A DNA stretch of 64,000 nucleotides. Origin: Meconema thalassinum (lineage: Eukaryota > Arthropoda > Insecta > Orthoptera > Tettigoniidae). The position numbers and the translations under genes were made by a program. Under the pieces are notes generated by a model. That model was not told the origin of the DNA, did not search any database, and was given only the letters and a program-made list of their open reading frames with translations. Positions 1 to 10,868 of this stretch are shown here, in pieces (the first letter of the stretch is position 1; each line of letters opens with the position of its first letter). Location of the stretch: positions 364,108,779-364,172,778 of the forward strand of contig OX336393.1 in the NCBI GenBank assembly GCA_946902985.2, given 5' to 3'.

Positions 1-1981
1 GAAATACAACAGTAAGAAGTCACTCGAGACTCAACAACACTATCTTCAGACCAGGAAGGAAGTGTCAAAAGTAATCAGACAAACTAAGAGGAAACACATG
101 AAAGACCATTTGGAATCTATAGATCAAGACTTCCAAGATCACAAAACGCGAGATTTCTACAGGACGTTCGCAGGAAGAATCCGAGGATACACCCCACAGA
201 ACTTGTGTTTCCGAAAACAAGACGGAAACCTCGCGTTGTCCAACCGGGATAATTGTAGTGAACTGGCTCGGTATTTCTCTGAGTTACTCAATTGCGAGGA
301 GCCAACATCACGATGGCCCAAAGAGACTCCCGTACATGTAAACCCTGAATCTCCACCACCTACTAAAGAAGAAATCCAGAGATACATTTTCAGACTCAAA
401 AGTAACAGGGCGTCTGGAGAAGATGGCATAGTTGCAGAACTATTAGAGAACATAGGCCCAAATACACTTGAGGAGCTCACACTAATCATCATGGATATCT
501 GGAAAACAGAAAAGCTACCTGAAGAATGGAAATGTGCACTCATCCATCCGTTATACAAGAAAGGTGACAGAACGGATGTGAATAAATACAGAGGGATTTA
601 TTTCTCTCCTTCAAGTCACCTACAGGATTCTCTCCGCTTGTCTTCTTCAAAGAGTACAAGAACAGCTTGAACACAAAATTGGTGAATATCAAGCTGGTTT
701 CCGACCTGAGCGTTCTTGTGTTGAACAAATTTTTAACTTGAAGACGATATTGAAATATAGAGCGACCCGAAGCTCTCCGATCATTTGTAGTTTCGTCGAC
801 TTTAAGAAGGCGTACGATTCGGTCGATCGACAGTCTCTCTTTAACATCTTAGAAGAACTAGGACTTGATCCAAAGACATTAAGACTCATCAAGGAAACAC
901 TCACGGACACGAAGTCAAAAGTAAAATTTCTGGGTGAATTATCAAAGCCCTTTGTGATTAAGACCGGCGTGCGACAGGGTGACGGATTGTCACCACTGCT
1001 CTTCAACCTTGTTCTAGATAAAGTCATTCGAGAATGGGAGAAGGACTTGAATGCCCAGAAGCTCTGGAAACCCATTCAACTTGGACGAAAGAATGATGAC
1101 ATCAAGGTCAGTTGTTTAGCTTTCGCAGACGACCTAGCGATACTAGCAGACAGCGATATTTTAGCGATCAAACGATTGAAGTCCTCAAGGAATGCGCTGA
1201 GAAAACTGGGTTGCAAATCTCATTCGAGAAGACCAAGTTTATTTGCACTAGGTTTGACATCCAGGAACTACAAACAAAATACGGGCACATCAAACGGGTT
1301 CTACACTTTAAATATCTCGGTGAGATCCTAGAACCAACAGGATTGGAAAAGGAAGCTCAGAAAGTTCGATTACAAAAACTCAAAAGAGCGTATTGGAGAA
1401 CCCGTGACATCTATAACAAGAAATGCATGTCCATACATACAAAAATCAAACACTATAATACGGTGATTAAACCTGAAGTGCTGTATGCTAGTGAAACCTT
1501 GGTACTTAATAAGAAAGGTGATCTGGAAAATATCTTGAAGGAGGAAAGAAAGATCTTGAGGAAAATTCTGGGCCCAGAGAAAAGTGAAGAAGGGTATGGA
1601 CTCAAATCACGCAATGCCACGGAAAAACTATCCAACCTCGCCGCCGACATCAGGAAACGAAGACTGAAATTCTATGGACACGTTCACAGACTCTCATCTT
1701 CAAGGTTAACTCACAAGATTTTGACATACTCTGGAAAACTGAAGAACGTATCTTGGATACAAGATGTTAAAAATGACCTGGAAAAGGCCCGGATAGAAAC
1801 GTCAGAAATACTAGACAGAAATGTCTACCGTCAGAAGATATATAAATGGGTGGTACAGCCAGAGAATGAAGTCCCCAGAAGATCGGGGACTAAGTGGTCA
1901 GAAGAAAGGAAACAAGCGCACAGTGAAAGAATGAAAGCAATATGGTCTGTTAGAAAGGCGAATCATAAATGTAATGCGTGA
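1..1981 (+). pseudogene. LINE (non-LTR) reverse transcriptase, family alpha, frameshifted
   Basis: This is the reverse-transcriptase part of a non-LTR retrotransposon, the enzyme that copies element RNA into DNA at the target site. Coding is broken into three pieces: 62-670 (fingers, ending near KKGDRTDVNKYRGI), about 603-1160 (FRPERSC, VDFKKAYDSVDR, GVRQGDGLSPLLFN and the catalytic FADD), and about 1150-1981 (thumb and C-terminus, HYNTVIKPEVLYASETLVL). Frame changes fall near 600 and near 1150-1170, so it is dead as it stands. The 5' end lies beyond the window or is truncated. A (TAA)n tail starts 25 bp after the stop. Related minus-strand fragments lie at 31498-33765 and 36832-37826. The clade is not resolved by eye; RTE-like is possible. 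Confidence 0.9.
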
Positions 1982-2005
1982 TCCAATAGGGTCCATACGC
2001 ACATA

Positions 2006-2065
2006 ATAATAATAATAATAATAATAATACAAAGATTACAAAGTATATGTGCATCTTTATATTCC

Positions 2066-2115
<50 letters not shown>
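2006..2115 (+). repeat. (TAA)n microsatellites, LINE and SINE tails
   Basis: There are two TAA runs (2006-2027 and 2068-2115). The first is the 3' tail of the LINE just upstream. The second is the tail of the minus-strand SINE-A that follows. Confidence 0.85.
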
Positions 2116-2116
<1 letters not shown>

Positions 2117-2473
2117 TCGCATGCCCTTGGGTGCCGGGTGCAAGCTTTGTTATGTGACACCCAGAGGGAGCTTGCATGTCGAATTTCGTTGTTCCTTGAA
2201 ACACTATGAAAGTCAAGGAGGTAAGATATCTAAGCTCCTTGAACACTATAGCGCTTTCTAGTAGAGAAATGAAGAACTTTGGGTTGGCGGAAACTCCCGA
2301 GATTAATTTTGCCATTATGAACACGGCCTACTGAATTCAAATGGTTTTTTTGACATGCCAAAATCGTATGACATACGTTTCGTAATTATTGCCGCCTTTC
2401 AAAAATCACTTACCACGGCCAGGAGCGAACCTGCAAGCTTGAGGTTAGTAGAACGACACGTTGACCGGTAACC
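2116..2473 (-). mobile_element. SINE-A, tRNA-derived, head truncated
   Basis: Read on the minus strand it has a tRNA-like B box (GGTTCGCTCCTGG), a core shared with 37048-37438 and 52921-53268, and a TAA/TTA tail. The first bases of the tRNA-like head, present in the 37048 copy, are missing or diverged here. SINEs are transcribed by RNA polymerase III and moved by a partner LINE. Confidence 0.8.
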
Positions 2474-2714
2474 GATTGTAACAAATGAGCATCCAAAGAA
2501 GGAGAAATCCCCGTAAGATTGACGAATTTATCTCTGTTTTCATAGTTATCGACAATTAGTTTAAACAAATAAACAAAACTTTGGCCTCTGCCAGAACTAT
2601 GTCACGTCGATCCCGCATACCAATAAAACCGGGCTGGTGGTTAATGCACATGCGAGAGTTCTCGAATGAGACCACTAGTTATTATTAGGCTATTATTATT
2701 ATTGTTATTATTAA

Positions 2715-3075
2715 AACTCAGCAATTTCTTCTAGGTGTGTGCCGTGTCTTGTGTGGGGTTTTGCCTAGGACACCAATGTGGCTCATCAGCGGGCTCTAGG
2801 TGTCCCCGCCTGGACTCCCACAGGAGTAGCGAACAGTGCGCTCCACAGGAGTAGCGAACTGCGCGCTACCTCCTTTTTTATGAAGTGCACCGGCGCCTCT
2901 TTACTGTGAGAACTAAAAGCTCAAGCAATCATAACCTCCCTATGAAGGCTTACATAAAGGGAGGTAGTGGGCAGTACGCTACTCCTGTGGGGGTCCAGGC
3001 GGGGATACCAGGAGCCAGCTGATGAGCCACCTTGGTGTCCTAGGTGAAACCCCATACAAGACACGTGAAAGCCAA
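2715..3075. mobile_element. Foldback / MITE element with long inverted arms
   Basis: The left arm (about 2744-2880) and right arm (about 2950-3064) are imperfect reverse complements around a roughly 70-bp loop. The left arm contains an internal duplication of a motif beginning ACAGGAGTAGCGAAC. A diverged relative lies at 42381-42577 and shares the start AACTCAGCAATTT. There is no coding sequence, so it must be non-autonomous. The superfamily is unknown. Confidence 0.7.
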
Positions 3076-3099
3076 TATACCATTATTATGTTATTCTTA

Positions 3100-3358
3100 T
3101 TCAAGAGAGTAGGCTCCGATAGTATGTCGTGAGAAGAGGACAGCGTGGGGAAAAGAGTTGGGAATCTGGAAATTGTGGGGTCAAGGAAGAGAGGAAGACC
3201 AAATATGAGATGGAAAGTCAAGGTGCAGGGGACCTCGGAGAAAATGGATGGAAGAGGGAGGAAACTTGGGATAGATATTTATGGAAGAGAAGAAATCAAC
3301 ATCAACAAAATAACGCCGACACTACGTGACGTGGGAAAAGGCTGTGACTAAAAAGAAG

Positions 3359-3395
<37 letters not shown>
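3100..3395 (+). pseudogene. LINE 3' terminal fragment
   Basis: The 3145-3351 frame reads GSRKRGRPNMRWK, the basic GRP-x-RW stretch typical of the C-terminus of insect LINE ORF2 proteins. It ends in a (TTA)n tail at 3358-3393. Everything upstream, including the polymerase core, is missing. Confidence 0.7.
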
Positions 3396-3944
3396 CTGTG
3401 GTCCTTGGTATGCGCACCTTCCCTCCAATGCAGAAAATACCGTACTCATTTTAGGACGTCTGATTGTTGGATTCAACCTCACCAGTCTCGTGAGTCCATG
3501 GATAGATGGCATCGTTTCAAGCGTCTTATGTCATTTAGCTAGTCATCGCTTGGTTCTACTGTTCCGTCTCGTACAATGAACTCTGCTGTTATCCACCCAC
3601 CCTCTCAAGTGCTGGCCTATGTTCTACCAGTCCCGGGGCAGACACCTCGCAGCTTGACCCAGCGACCAGAGTCGATATGAATTAAACATCGGATCGAGCT
3701 CCAGGGACAAATGAATGGCTGGTATAATTGGGCGGGACAGAAAGGTAGGTAACACAATTAGAACAGAGCGAGTTGAATGCTAAGTCGAAGTTTGAACTAA
3801 ACTCGTAGCCCAGTTCTGACTCATCACACAAAGTAGTCGATTGTTGAATAAGCAAATCTGAGTCTTATGAATTCTCTCTTTTTTAATTTTATTTTTTGGC
3901 AACACCAGTTCGTCGCAAGTGCTTATCAAAGAAGTTTACCTTAT
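3396..3944. other. Unassigned intergenic stretch
   Basis: I see no gene, no convincing inverted ends and no tRNA-like promoter here. It is flanked by a LINE tail and repeat W. Confidence 0.5.
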
Positions 3945-4061
3945 ATGTTGTTGTGGGGTTTGAAGCCATTTTTCAGTGTTGCATTAGTAAACAAAAGTTT
4001 GGTGCTTTTCAGTCGGTCAACACGAAAGTACCCAAAAGAGCTGGGTTATGCCCTAATCCTG
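3945..4061 (-). repeat. Repeat W, copy 1
   Basis: On the minus strand this reads through the motifs GGCATAACCCAGCTCTTTTG, TTGACCGACTGAAAAGCACC and CAACACTGAAAAATGGCTTC. The same order occurs in whole or part at 11175-11290, 43893-43970 and 55590-55660. It is a dispersed repeat of unknown class. Short frames in it are coincidental. Confidence 0.65.
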
Positions 4062-4963
4062 AAAAAAATTACATGAGATTAATAAATACACTAGGATTAC
4101 CAGTTTCGATCGTCAAGCGATCATCATCAGATCCGTTACACTTCGGCTGTAAAATCTATGTTTGAAAATACTGGTGAAACTATTTACAATATGTACACTT
4201 ATTTAGTTGCAGTAAGCCTCCGTGGCTTAGGCGGCAGCACGCCGGCCTCTCATCGCTGGGTCCGTGGTTCAAATCCCGGTCTCTCTATGTGAGCTCTGTG
4301 CTGGACAAAACGGAGGCAGACAGGTTTTTTTCCGGGTACTCCGGTTTTCCCTGTCAAAATTTCATTCCAGCAACACTCACCACTATCATTTCATTTAATC
4401 TGTCATTCATTTAATCATTGCCCCAGAGGAGTGCGTCAGGCCTCGGCAGCCGGCACAGTTCATATCCTCGCCGCTAGATGGGGGTTTCATTCATTCCATT
4501 CTTGGCACGGTCGGAAACTGGAAGCAGGCTGTGGATTTTCATTTTTCACACTTATTTAGTTGCAGTGTTGGTAAAGCAACTTGTTGGTATATGTTAGTTT
4601 GTTGTAGTATACAGTATATGATGTTAGGTGGAATGCTAACATAGTGATAGAAATCCTGAATTTGTCTGTTCGGAGTGACTATATGGTTGTAAAAGTCAGC
4701 TGTGGCTGTACTGTATAGTGCAGGCTATTACTTATCTGGTTGGATGTCTTCCATGCTGTGGCTGCGAGTAGTGTCAACTTCACTCTTAGTGCATCACTAG
4801 CTGTTACATTACCAATACTGCAACTAAATAAGGGTACATATTGTAAATATTTTCACCTGTAGTTTCAAACATAGATTTTACAGCCTAAGTGTAACGGATC
4901 TGATGATGATAGCCTAACGATCGAAACTGGTCATCCTAGTGTATTTATTAATCTCATGTAATT
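4062..4963. mobile_element. Foldback element split by SINE-B
   Basis: The left arm (about 4062-4213) is the reverse complement of the right arm (about 4793-4960): both contain the sense or antisense of CGATCGAAACTGG, the GTAACGGATCTGATGATG segment and TTACAATATGTAC. After removing the SINE at 4214-4547 the left arm continues to about 4575. The loop (4576-4792) has no coding signal. Confidence 0.75.
4214..4547 (+). mobile_element. SINE-B, full length, with target duplication
   Basis: The tRNA-derived head has an A box (GTGGCTTAGGCGGCAGCACG) and a B box (GGTTCAAATCCCGG), followed by a core containing GGGTACTCCGGTTTTCCCTG. It is flanked by a perfect 19-bp duplication, ACACTTATTTAGTTGCAGT, at 4195-4213 and 4548-4566, which fixes both ends. 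Other copies are at 23177-23514 and 37841-38191. Confidence 0.92.
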
Positions 4964-5093
4964 AGGTAGATTTCATTAGAAAGCTAACTATTGCAATGGG
5001 TCCCATGTTTCGACTTTCACATCCCCCAGACCCCAAAACCACCGTCAATTCAAAAGTTTATATATAAATTATTGTATGTATGTATATACACAC

Positions 5094-6546
5094 ATCAAAA
5101 AAAGTTTTGCATCACCTCGGTTCCCAGATCTCCGGCATATAGACGTTGACTGTGTATATTGTATCAAAGATACAGTCCCTTTGACTGTTCATAGATGTCA
5201 CTAAAACTGCTCAAAGATGTAAACAACCATGCATGAGCAGGGCCTATTAGACGGAGGGGGTACGACAGCCGATCAGTTCCAGTCATTCCACCAGGACGAA
5301 GGTACGCTGCTCATGTTGTCTGTAGTTCTACCATGCCTAGAAGGTCAATACCGCAGTTCGATCGCGTCCGCATTGTTACTTTGTGTCAAGAAGGGCTCTC
5401 AACAAGGGAAGTTTCCAGGCGTCTCAGAGTGAACCAAAGCGATGTTGTTCGGACATGGAGGAGGTACAGAGATACAGGAACTGTCGATGACAGGCCTCGC
5501 TCAGGCCGCCCAAGGGCTACTACTGTAGTGGATGACCGCTACTTACGGATTGCCGCTCGGAGGAACCCTGACAGCAATGCCACCATGTTGAATAATGCGT
5601 TTCGTTCAGCCACAGGACGTCGTGTTTCAACTCAAACTGTGCGCAATAGGCTGCATGATGCGCAACTTCACTCCCGACGTCCATGGCGAGGTCCAGCTTT
5701 GCAACCCCGACACCATGCAGCGCGGTACAGATGGGCCCAACAACATGCTGAATGGACCCCACGGAATTGGCATCACGTTCTCTTCACCGATGAGTGTCGC
5801 ATATGCCTTCAACCAGACAATCGTCGGAGACGTGTTTGGAGGCACCCTGGTCAGGCTGAACGTCTTAGACACACTGTCCAGCGAGTGCAGCAAGGTGGTG
5901 GTTCCCTGATGTTTTGGGGTGGCATTATGTGGGGCCGACGTACGCCACTGGTGGTCATGGAAGGCTCCGAAACGGCTTTACGATACCTGAATGACATCCT
6001 CCGACCCATAGTGCAACCATATCGGCAGAATATTGGAGAGGCATTTGTCTTCATGGACGACAATTCTCGACCTCATCGTGCACATCTTGTGAATGCGTTC
6101 CTTCAAGATAACGACATCGCTCGACTACAGTGGCCAGCATGTTCGCCAGACATGAACCCTATCGAACATGCCTGGGATATGTTGAAAAGGGCTGTTTATG
6201 GACGTCTTGACCCACCAACCACTCTGAGAGATTTACGCCGAATTGTCGTTGAGGAGTGGGACAATTTGGACCAACAGTGTCTTGATGAACTTGTGGATAG
6301 TATGCCACGGCGAATACAGGCATGCATCAATGCAAGAGGACGTGCTACTGGGTATTAGAGGTAGTGGTGTGTACTGCAATCTGGACCACAAATGCTGAAA
6401 GTCTAGCTGTATGATGGTACAACATGCAATGTGTGGGTCTCATGAGCAATAAAACGAGCTGAAATGTTGTTTGTGTTGATCTCTATTCCCTTTGTATTTA
6501 ACGGTTCCGGAACTCTTGGAACCGAGGTGATGCAAAACTTTTTTTG

Positions 6547-6548
<2 letters not shown>
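5094..6548 (+). mobile_element. Tc1-like DNA transposon, intact
   Basis: The inverted ends start ATCAAAAAAAGTTTTGCATC (5094 onward) and its complement ends at 6548; 31 bp match exactly, with weaker pairing beyond. The element is 1455 bp, in the usual Tc1 range, and encloses one complete transposase. It sits in TA-rich DNA, as expected for a family that duplicates TA, although the left TA appears to have mutated. Confidence 0.93.
5333..6358 (+). CDS. Tc1-family transposase, DD34E
   Basis: This 341-residue protein cuts the element out and inserts it at TA sites. Residues 1-110 form the paired helix-turn-helix DNA-binding region (FDRVRIVTLCQEGLSTREVS), with the GRPR linker motif at about 58-61. 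The catalytic DDE triad is visible: D153 in LFTDECRI, D243 in FMDDNSRPH and E278 in SPDMNPIEHAWD, with 34 residues between the second D and the E, which defines the Tc1 group. Length is normal for the family. The start at MPRR is chosen because it matches the usual Tc1 N-terminus. There is no stop or frameshift, so it may be active or only recently silenced. An overlapping minus-strand frame is a shadow. Confidence 0.95.
   Translation: MPRRSIPQFDRVRIVTLCQEGLSTREVSRRLRVNQSDVVRTWRRYRDTGTVDDRPRSGRPRATTVVDDRYLRIAARRNPDSNATMLNNAFRSATGRRVSTQTVRNRLHDAQLHSRRPWRGPALQPRHHAARYRWAQQHAEWTPRNWHHVLFTDECRICLQPDNRRRRVWRHPGQAERLRHTVQRVQQGGGSLMFWGGIMWGRRTPLVVMEGSETALRYLNDILRPIVQPYRQNIGEAFVFMDDNSRPHRAHLVNAFLQDNDIARLQWPACSPDMNPIEHAWDMLKRAVYGRLDPPTTLRDLRRIVVEEWDNLDQQCLDELVDSMPRRIQACINARGRATGY

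Positions 6549-6551
<3 letters not shown>

Positions 6552-6596
<45 letters not shown>
6552..6596. repeat. (TA)n microsatellite
   Basis: This pure TA run abuts the Tc1 right end. It belongs to element X, because copy B has the equivalent run at about 30176-30202. Confidence 0.95.
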
Positions 6597-6599
<3 letters not shown>

Positions 6600-7192
6600 T
6601 TTCTTGTGGACACGATAACTGCCGTAATTTTGCACCAATCACTTTGAATTTTTTTTACCGAATATGTATACCTATAAAATCTCGGTCGAGTTCGTTACTG
6701 GGCTAAATCGGTCGAAGGGGTTTGAAAATGGGGCGCTTTTTTCGAAAAAGTGAAATATTGCTATAACGCTCTTAATATGTGAAATATCGAATCCGTTCAA
6801 AGTTCATACTATGTGTCGGATAAAGCCCAAAAATGTATGTTTGAAGAGATTTTTATAGCACCAACCATTGACCAAAGGGGTGGGGAAAAAGTGGGGGTTT
6901 CGGGAAACATTAATCATATCTCTGTTAATAGGCACAATATCAAAACGGTAGAAAATGGATAATATTCTCCTAATAATTACCTAAAACTTTTGTCTGAAAT
7001 AATTTTTGATATGACCCACCATTACGCCAAGGGATGAGAAAAATGATTTCGGAATTATAAGAAAATACCAAGAGCTATCAGAGGTTGCCATGGCAACACT
7101 ACTAAATTGATGAGGGATGAGCCATCAGACGTTGCCATGACAACGCACTTGCACAAGATCAGATTCAGATTTCCATTTGACTAAGTGTGAAG

Positions 7193-7577
7193 CGGCTTCG
7201 GTGACGTAACTGGTAGCATGCTGAACTTCTATGCCCAAGGTCGCGGGTTCAAAGCCGGCCGAAGTCGTCGGATTTTCTAAGAGCACTAAAAATCCCTCAG
7301 TATGCTTTCCTTTGGAGGTGAAGTTCCAACGTTCGTTGCGAGTTGCGGTGGCATCTAGTAGCCAAGTTCACAGCTAGGTGTCGTTGACGGTAGTATATGG
7401 TAGCAACATTCGGAACTACTGCTTGAAATTGACCGTCTGCAGTCCTTACCTGAATTACAGATTAATACAGCCATGACAATTCACACCGTTTATCAGACAG
7501 ATTCTACACTCACCCAAAGTGCACGGGGTTACATGACCGCGTTGTCGCAGCCCCTAAACTGAGGAACCAACCAAAAT
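7193..7577 (+). mobile_element. SINE-C variant carried inside element X (A1)
   Basis: A tRNA-like head (GTGACGTAACTGGTAGCATG, then GGGTTCAAAGCCGGCC) is followed by the SINE-C body and the ending CCCTAAACTGAGGAACCAAC. It lacks the GCCGGCGGTCCCATGTCATA block present in free SINE-C copies, as do the other X-borne copies. Confidence 0.8.
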
Positions 7578-8256
7578 CTCTGCGGAAAATACAATTTTGC
7601 TTGAAGAAGTAACAGACCGTTAGTTACACATCAGTGTCGAAACCTTGCATAAGGACAGTGTGACCACAAGTATAAAAATGGACCCCAAATGACAATAAGA
7701 TTACCGACCCATAAGACAATAGAATGCTTAAAATATGCATAAAATGACGAAAAAAAGGTTAATTAAGCTCCCATTATAAAAAAACTCTCTCGCAATCAAA
7801 GAGGTCTGATCCTTCTACGAAAACCTGCATATTCTGCCTATTTTCGCCTATCCCCAAGTTTGCCCGGTGAAATCTAACTCCGCCTTCCGGCGTGCCGAGA
7901 GGACTTTTACTAAACTGATATGGGATGAGCCATCAGCAGTTGCTATGACAACGCCACTGCACGAGATCACATTCAGTTTTTCCATCTGTCTGTCGGAAGC
8001 GATTTCGGTATCGGAACTGTGGGAAGCGGCTAACTGGTAGCATGCTGAACTTCTAAGCCCAAGGTCGCTGGTTCAAAGCCGGCCAAAGTCGTAGGATTTT
8101 CTTAGAGCGCTAAAAATCTCTCAGCATGCTTTCATTTGGAGGGGAAGTTCCAATGTTCATTGCAAGTTGCTGGATGTGGTGGCATCTAGTAGCCAAGTTC
8201 ACAGCTAGGTGTCGTTGACGTTAGTATATGGTACAAAATTAAGAACTGCTACTTTT

Positions 8257-8561
8257 GCCGGCCCCGTGGTGTAGGGGTAGCGCGCTGCCTCTCACCCGGA
8301 GGCCCCGGGTTCGATCCCCGTCTCCGTCAGGGATTTTAAAACTGACGTGAGGGGTGGAACGGGGTGCACTCAGCCTCGTGAGGACAATTGAGTAGCTGTC
8401 TGACAGTGAGACAGCGCCCCGATCACGAAACCCAAGATTAACGGCTGAGGGGACCCGACGCTCTGATCACGCGTCACCCCAATATCTGCAGGCCGAATGG
8501 TAGGGCAGCGGTCGCTTGGTCGGCCTTAGTCCGTCATGGGCTGTATAGTGCCAGGGGTTGA
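8257..8561 (+). mobile_element. SINE-E, tRNA-derived
   Basis: The head GCCGGCCCCGTGGTGTAGGG holds an A box and CCCCGGGTTCGATCCCCG a B box. The body includes CACTCAGCCTCGTGAGG. The short flank CTACTT occurs on both sides (8249-8254 and 8562-8567), consistent with a small target duplication inside the surrounding SINE-C. Degraded relatives lie at 48870-48992 and 56345-56480. Confidence 0.88.
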
Positions 8562-9054
8562 CTACTTAAAATTGACCGTCTGCAGACCTTACCTGAATCA
8601 CAGACTAATACAGTCATCACAATTAACACCGTTGATCAGACAGATTCTACACACACCCAATGTACACGGGGTTACATGACCACGTAGTCACAGCCCCTAA
8701 ACTGAGGAACCAACCAACATCTCTGCGGGAGATAAATTTTGTGTGAAGAAGTAACAGACTGTCAGATAGTTACACACCAGTTCCAAACCTTGCATAAGGG
8801 CATTGTGATCACAAATATAACAAGATGTTCAGTAAAGAACATATAGCCTACTTTCTCCTAAATGTATGAGTATAGTTATAACTCGTTGTTATTATCAAAG
8901 AGTATAATAGAACTATTCTTTGTTGAAGACCTTAGAAACGATTTACCTCTACCAAACGCCACAACCTAGATAAAAACTGCTACCATCATTGAAGAAAGAA
9001 AGATAAGAAGTATATCAAGAATGTTATGGATCTGGAGACATAATCGACCGGACT

Positions 9055-9286
9055 GGCGGCGTGGCTCAGCGGTAACGTTCTCGCTTGCTGGGCCCTAGAT
9101 TGCAGGTTCGTATCCTGGCGCAGTCAGCTGGCATTTGAGGGTGCACAAATGCGAGGGAGCCGTGTCAGTACATTTACTGGCACGTTAAAGATCCCCTTCG
9201 GGCCAAAATTCCGGCACCCCGGTGTCTCTAAAATCAGCAGTAGTTAAAAGGGATGTAAAACCAATAACATTATTATTATTATTACG
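9055..9286 (+). mobile_element. SINE-D, tRNA-derived
   Basis: The head GGCGTGGCTCAGCGGTAACG and the B box GGTTCGTATCCTGG are tRNA-like. The body includes GCACGTTAAAGATCCCCTTC and the tail is (ATT)n. Further copies are at 27794-28019, 31940-32115 and 32256-32453. Confidence 0.88.
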
Positions 9287-9433
9287 ACCTGCCGTGGGCA
9301 ACATCCAACTTTGAGTTGAGGCATGTCTTTACACGTCTGGTTGTGCATGGCTTTCACAACCCTAATTGAATTAACAAATCTTTCCATGACCCTACAGAGA
9401 CGTGTGTATACAAACTATGTGGATATTTTCGAT

Positions 9434-9951
9434 AATATAATCCTAACAGAGCGAGTGCATTCTAGCGGCCAGAAGAAGAAACTTTTCAATAAAATCTGGA
9501 AGTTACCTTTTTGGCAGCTAGATGTCTCGAGTAAATCTGCTGGCGAATTATGTTTTAATTAAATATATATTTTACACCATAATGTGCACAATATAACGCT
9601 TAATAACATTTTCAAGTAACGCAAAATAGTCTGTTACAAACCCTTTAAAATAAAAAGTTAAAATGTATCGTAGTATCATCTTGTCATTCTTCAAATTCGA
9701 TGCGCATAGAATGATAATGGTATAGTAATCAATGGATCCCCACGTAGACTAGTCGTGACATCTATTGGTGAAATATCGAACAATATAATCCTAACAGAGC
9801 GAGTGCATTCTAGCGGCCAGAAGAAGAAACTTTTCAATAAAATCTGGAAGTTACCTTTTTGGCAGCTAGATGTCCCGAGTAAATCTGCTGGCGAATTATG
9901 TTTTAATTAAATATATATTTTACACCATAATGTGCACAATATAACGCTTAA
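9434..9951 (+). repeat. Direct duplication, about 170 bp, offset 348
   Basis: 9434-9603 and 9782-9951 are almost identical (one visible difference, CTCGAG against CCCGAG). The duplication lies inside Y1 and is recent. The short frame at 9323-9562 overlaps it and shows no domain. Confidence 0.85.
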
Positions 9952-10024
9952 TTTTAAAACATCTGAGTCATTACAAAACAATAAACATATAACATTTCAA
10001 GCAAAAAATCTAACTCTGATCGGG

Positions 10025-10085
10025 TTTGAACCATAGGCATTTGAGCGATAGGCTAACGCTCTACCACTGAGCTAATTGTGTCAAC
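10025..10085 (-). repeat. tRNA-like sequence (degenerate)
   Basis: On the minus strand GCTCAGTGGTAGAGC makes a good D arm and GGTTCAAACCC resembles a T loop. The anticodon and T stems do not pair properly. It is a tRNA relic or the head of an old SINE rather than a functional gene. Confidence 0.45.
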
Positions 10086-10756
10086 GAATATCGGTCTATT
10101 TAAAATGACTTACATAGAACTTGTTAGCAAATAATGATTTATACTAAACGATTTCATCACTTGAGTATATTATTTATATATAAAGCATTTCATACAAAGT
10201 TTATTTATTTTTTATCAGTACGCTATATTGCATGCAATACTCAAATTAGTGAAATATAAGTCCGGCACAAGATATCCGCTGCCATCTTGTCTTATTACTG
10301 AATCAGTTCAGCGTTTTAAAATCACGTCTGCACTATAGTATTACAAAATAAACTTTTAATTTCGAACGTGCCTCTTCCTTTAGAACAGTTAAAACGATTC
10401 TCGGCTCGATAATCGGAACTGGTGGGTCCCATGATATGGATTATAAAGTTTGCATAATTCGCACGGCCGCCATCCTGAAATGGTATGGCGGACGACCTTG
10501 TAATTTGGTCACAAGACGCATCCTATACGAGGGTATGTTGTTACCAAATTTGGTAGAGATCGGATGATTTGGTTAGTCGTTATTTGATTTTACGTTTTGA
10601 ACGTTTGAGTGGCCGCCATTCAGTTTTAGTAAAGATGGCGGCGATATAAAACATGACACTGAGGTGTCCTTTGCTAGTGCTACCTTTGTACCAAATTTCG
10701 TTCAATTTGCATTCACCGTGTTCGAATTGATAGGGGGGGACAGACATTCAGAGTAC

Positions 10757-10868
10757 ACACACTCACACACACACAGACACACACACACACACACAGACTC
10801 ACACACACACATACACACACACACACACAGACTCACACACACACACATACACACACACAGACAGACAC
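10757..10868. repeat. (AC)n microsatellite of element Y1
   Basis: This imperfect CA run is interrupted by AGACT and ATAC. Y2 has the complementary (GT)n run at the equivalent position (61614-61708). Confidence 0.9.

Larger units (their letters stand above)
4964..7903 (+). mobile_element. Element X, copy A1, interrupted by a Tc1 element
   Basis: This large non-coding repeat begins AGGTAGATTTC and ends with GAAATCTAACTC plus a hairpin-forming tail (CGGCGTGCCG, then AGAGGA). The Tc1 element at 5094-6548 sits in its TA-rich microsatellite. Uninterrupted sequence from copy B (30039-31497) aligns on both sides of the Tc1. It carries an internal SINE-C at about 7193-7577. No frame encodes a recognisable protein. 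See copies A2, B and C. Confidence 0.8.

Noticed and set aside
1..1981. Host gene with introns
   Set aside because: The frame changes are not at splice sites, the protein is a LINE polymerase, and it ends in a (TAA)n tail.
1950..2324. Poly-Leu/poly-Ile frames at microsatellites (also 33661-33873, 48538-49145)
   Set aside because: These are translations of TAA/TTA/CAA runs.
5229..6063. Frames overlapping the Tc1 transposase in other registers
   Set aside because: They are shadows of the 5333-6358 coding region.
10025..10085. Functional tRNA gene
   Set aside because: The anticodon stem and T stem do not pair; only the D arm and part of the T loop are recognisable.
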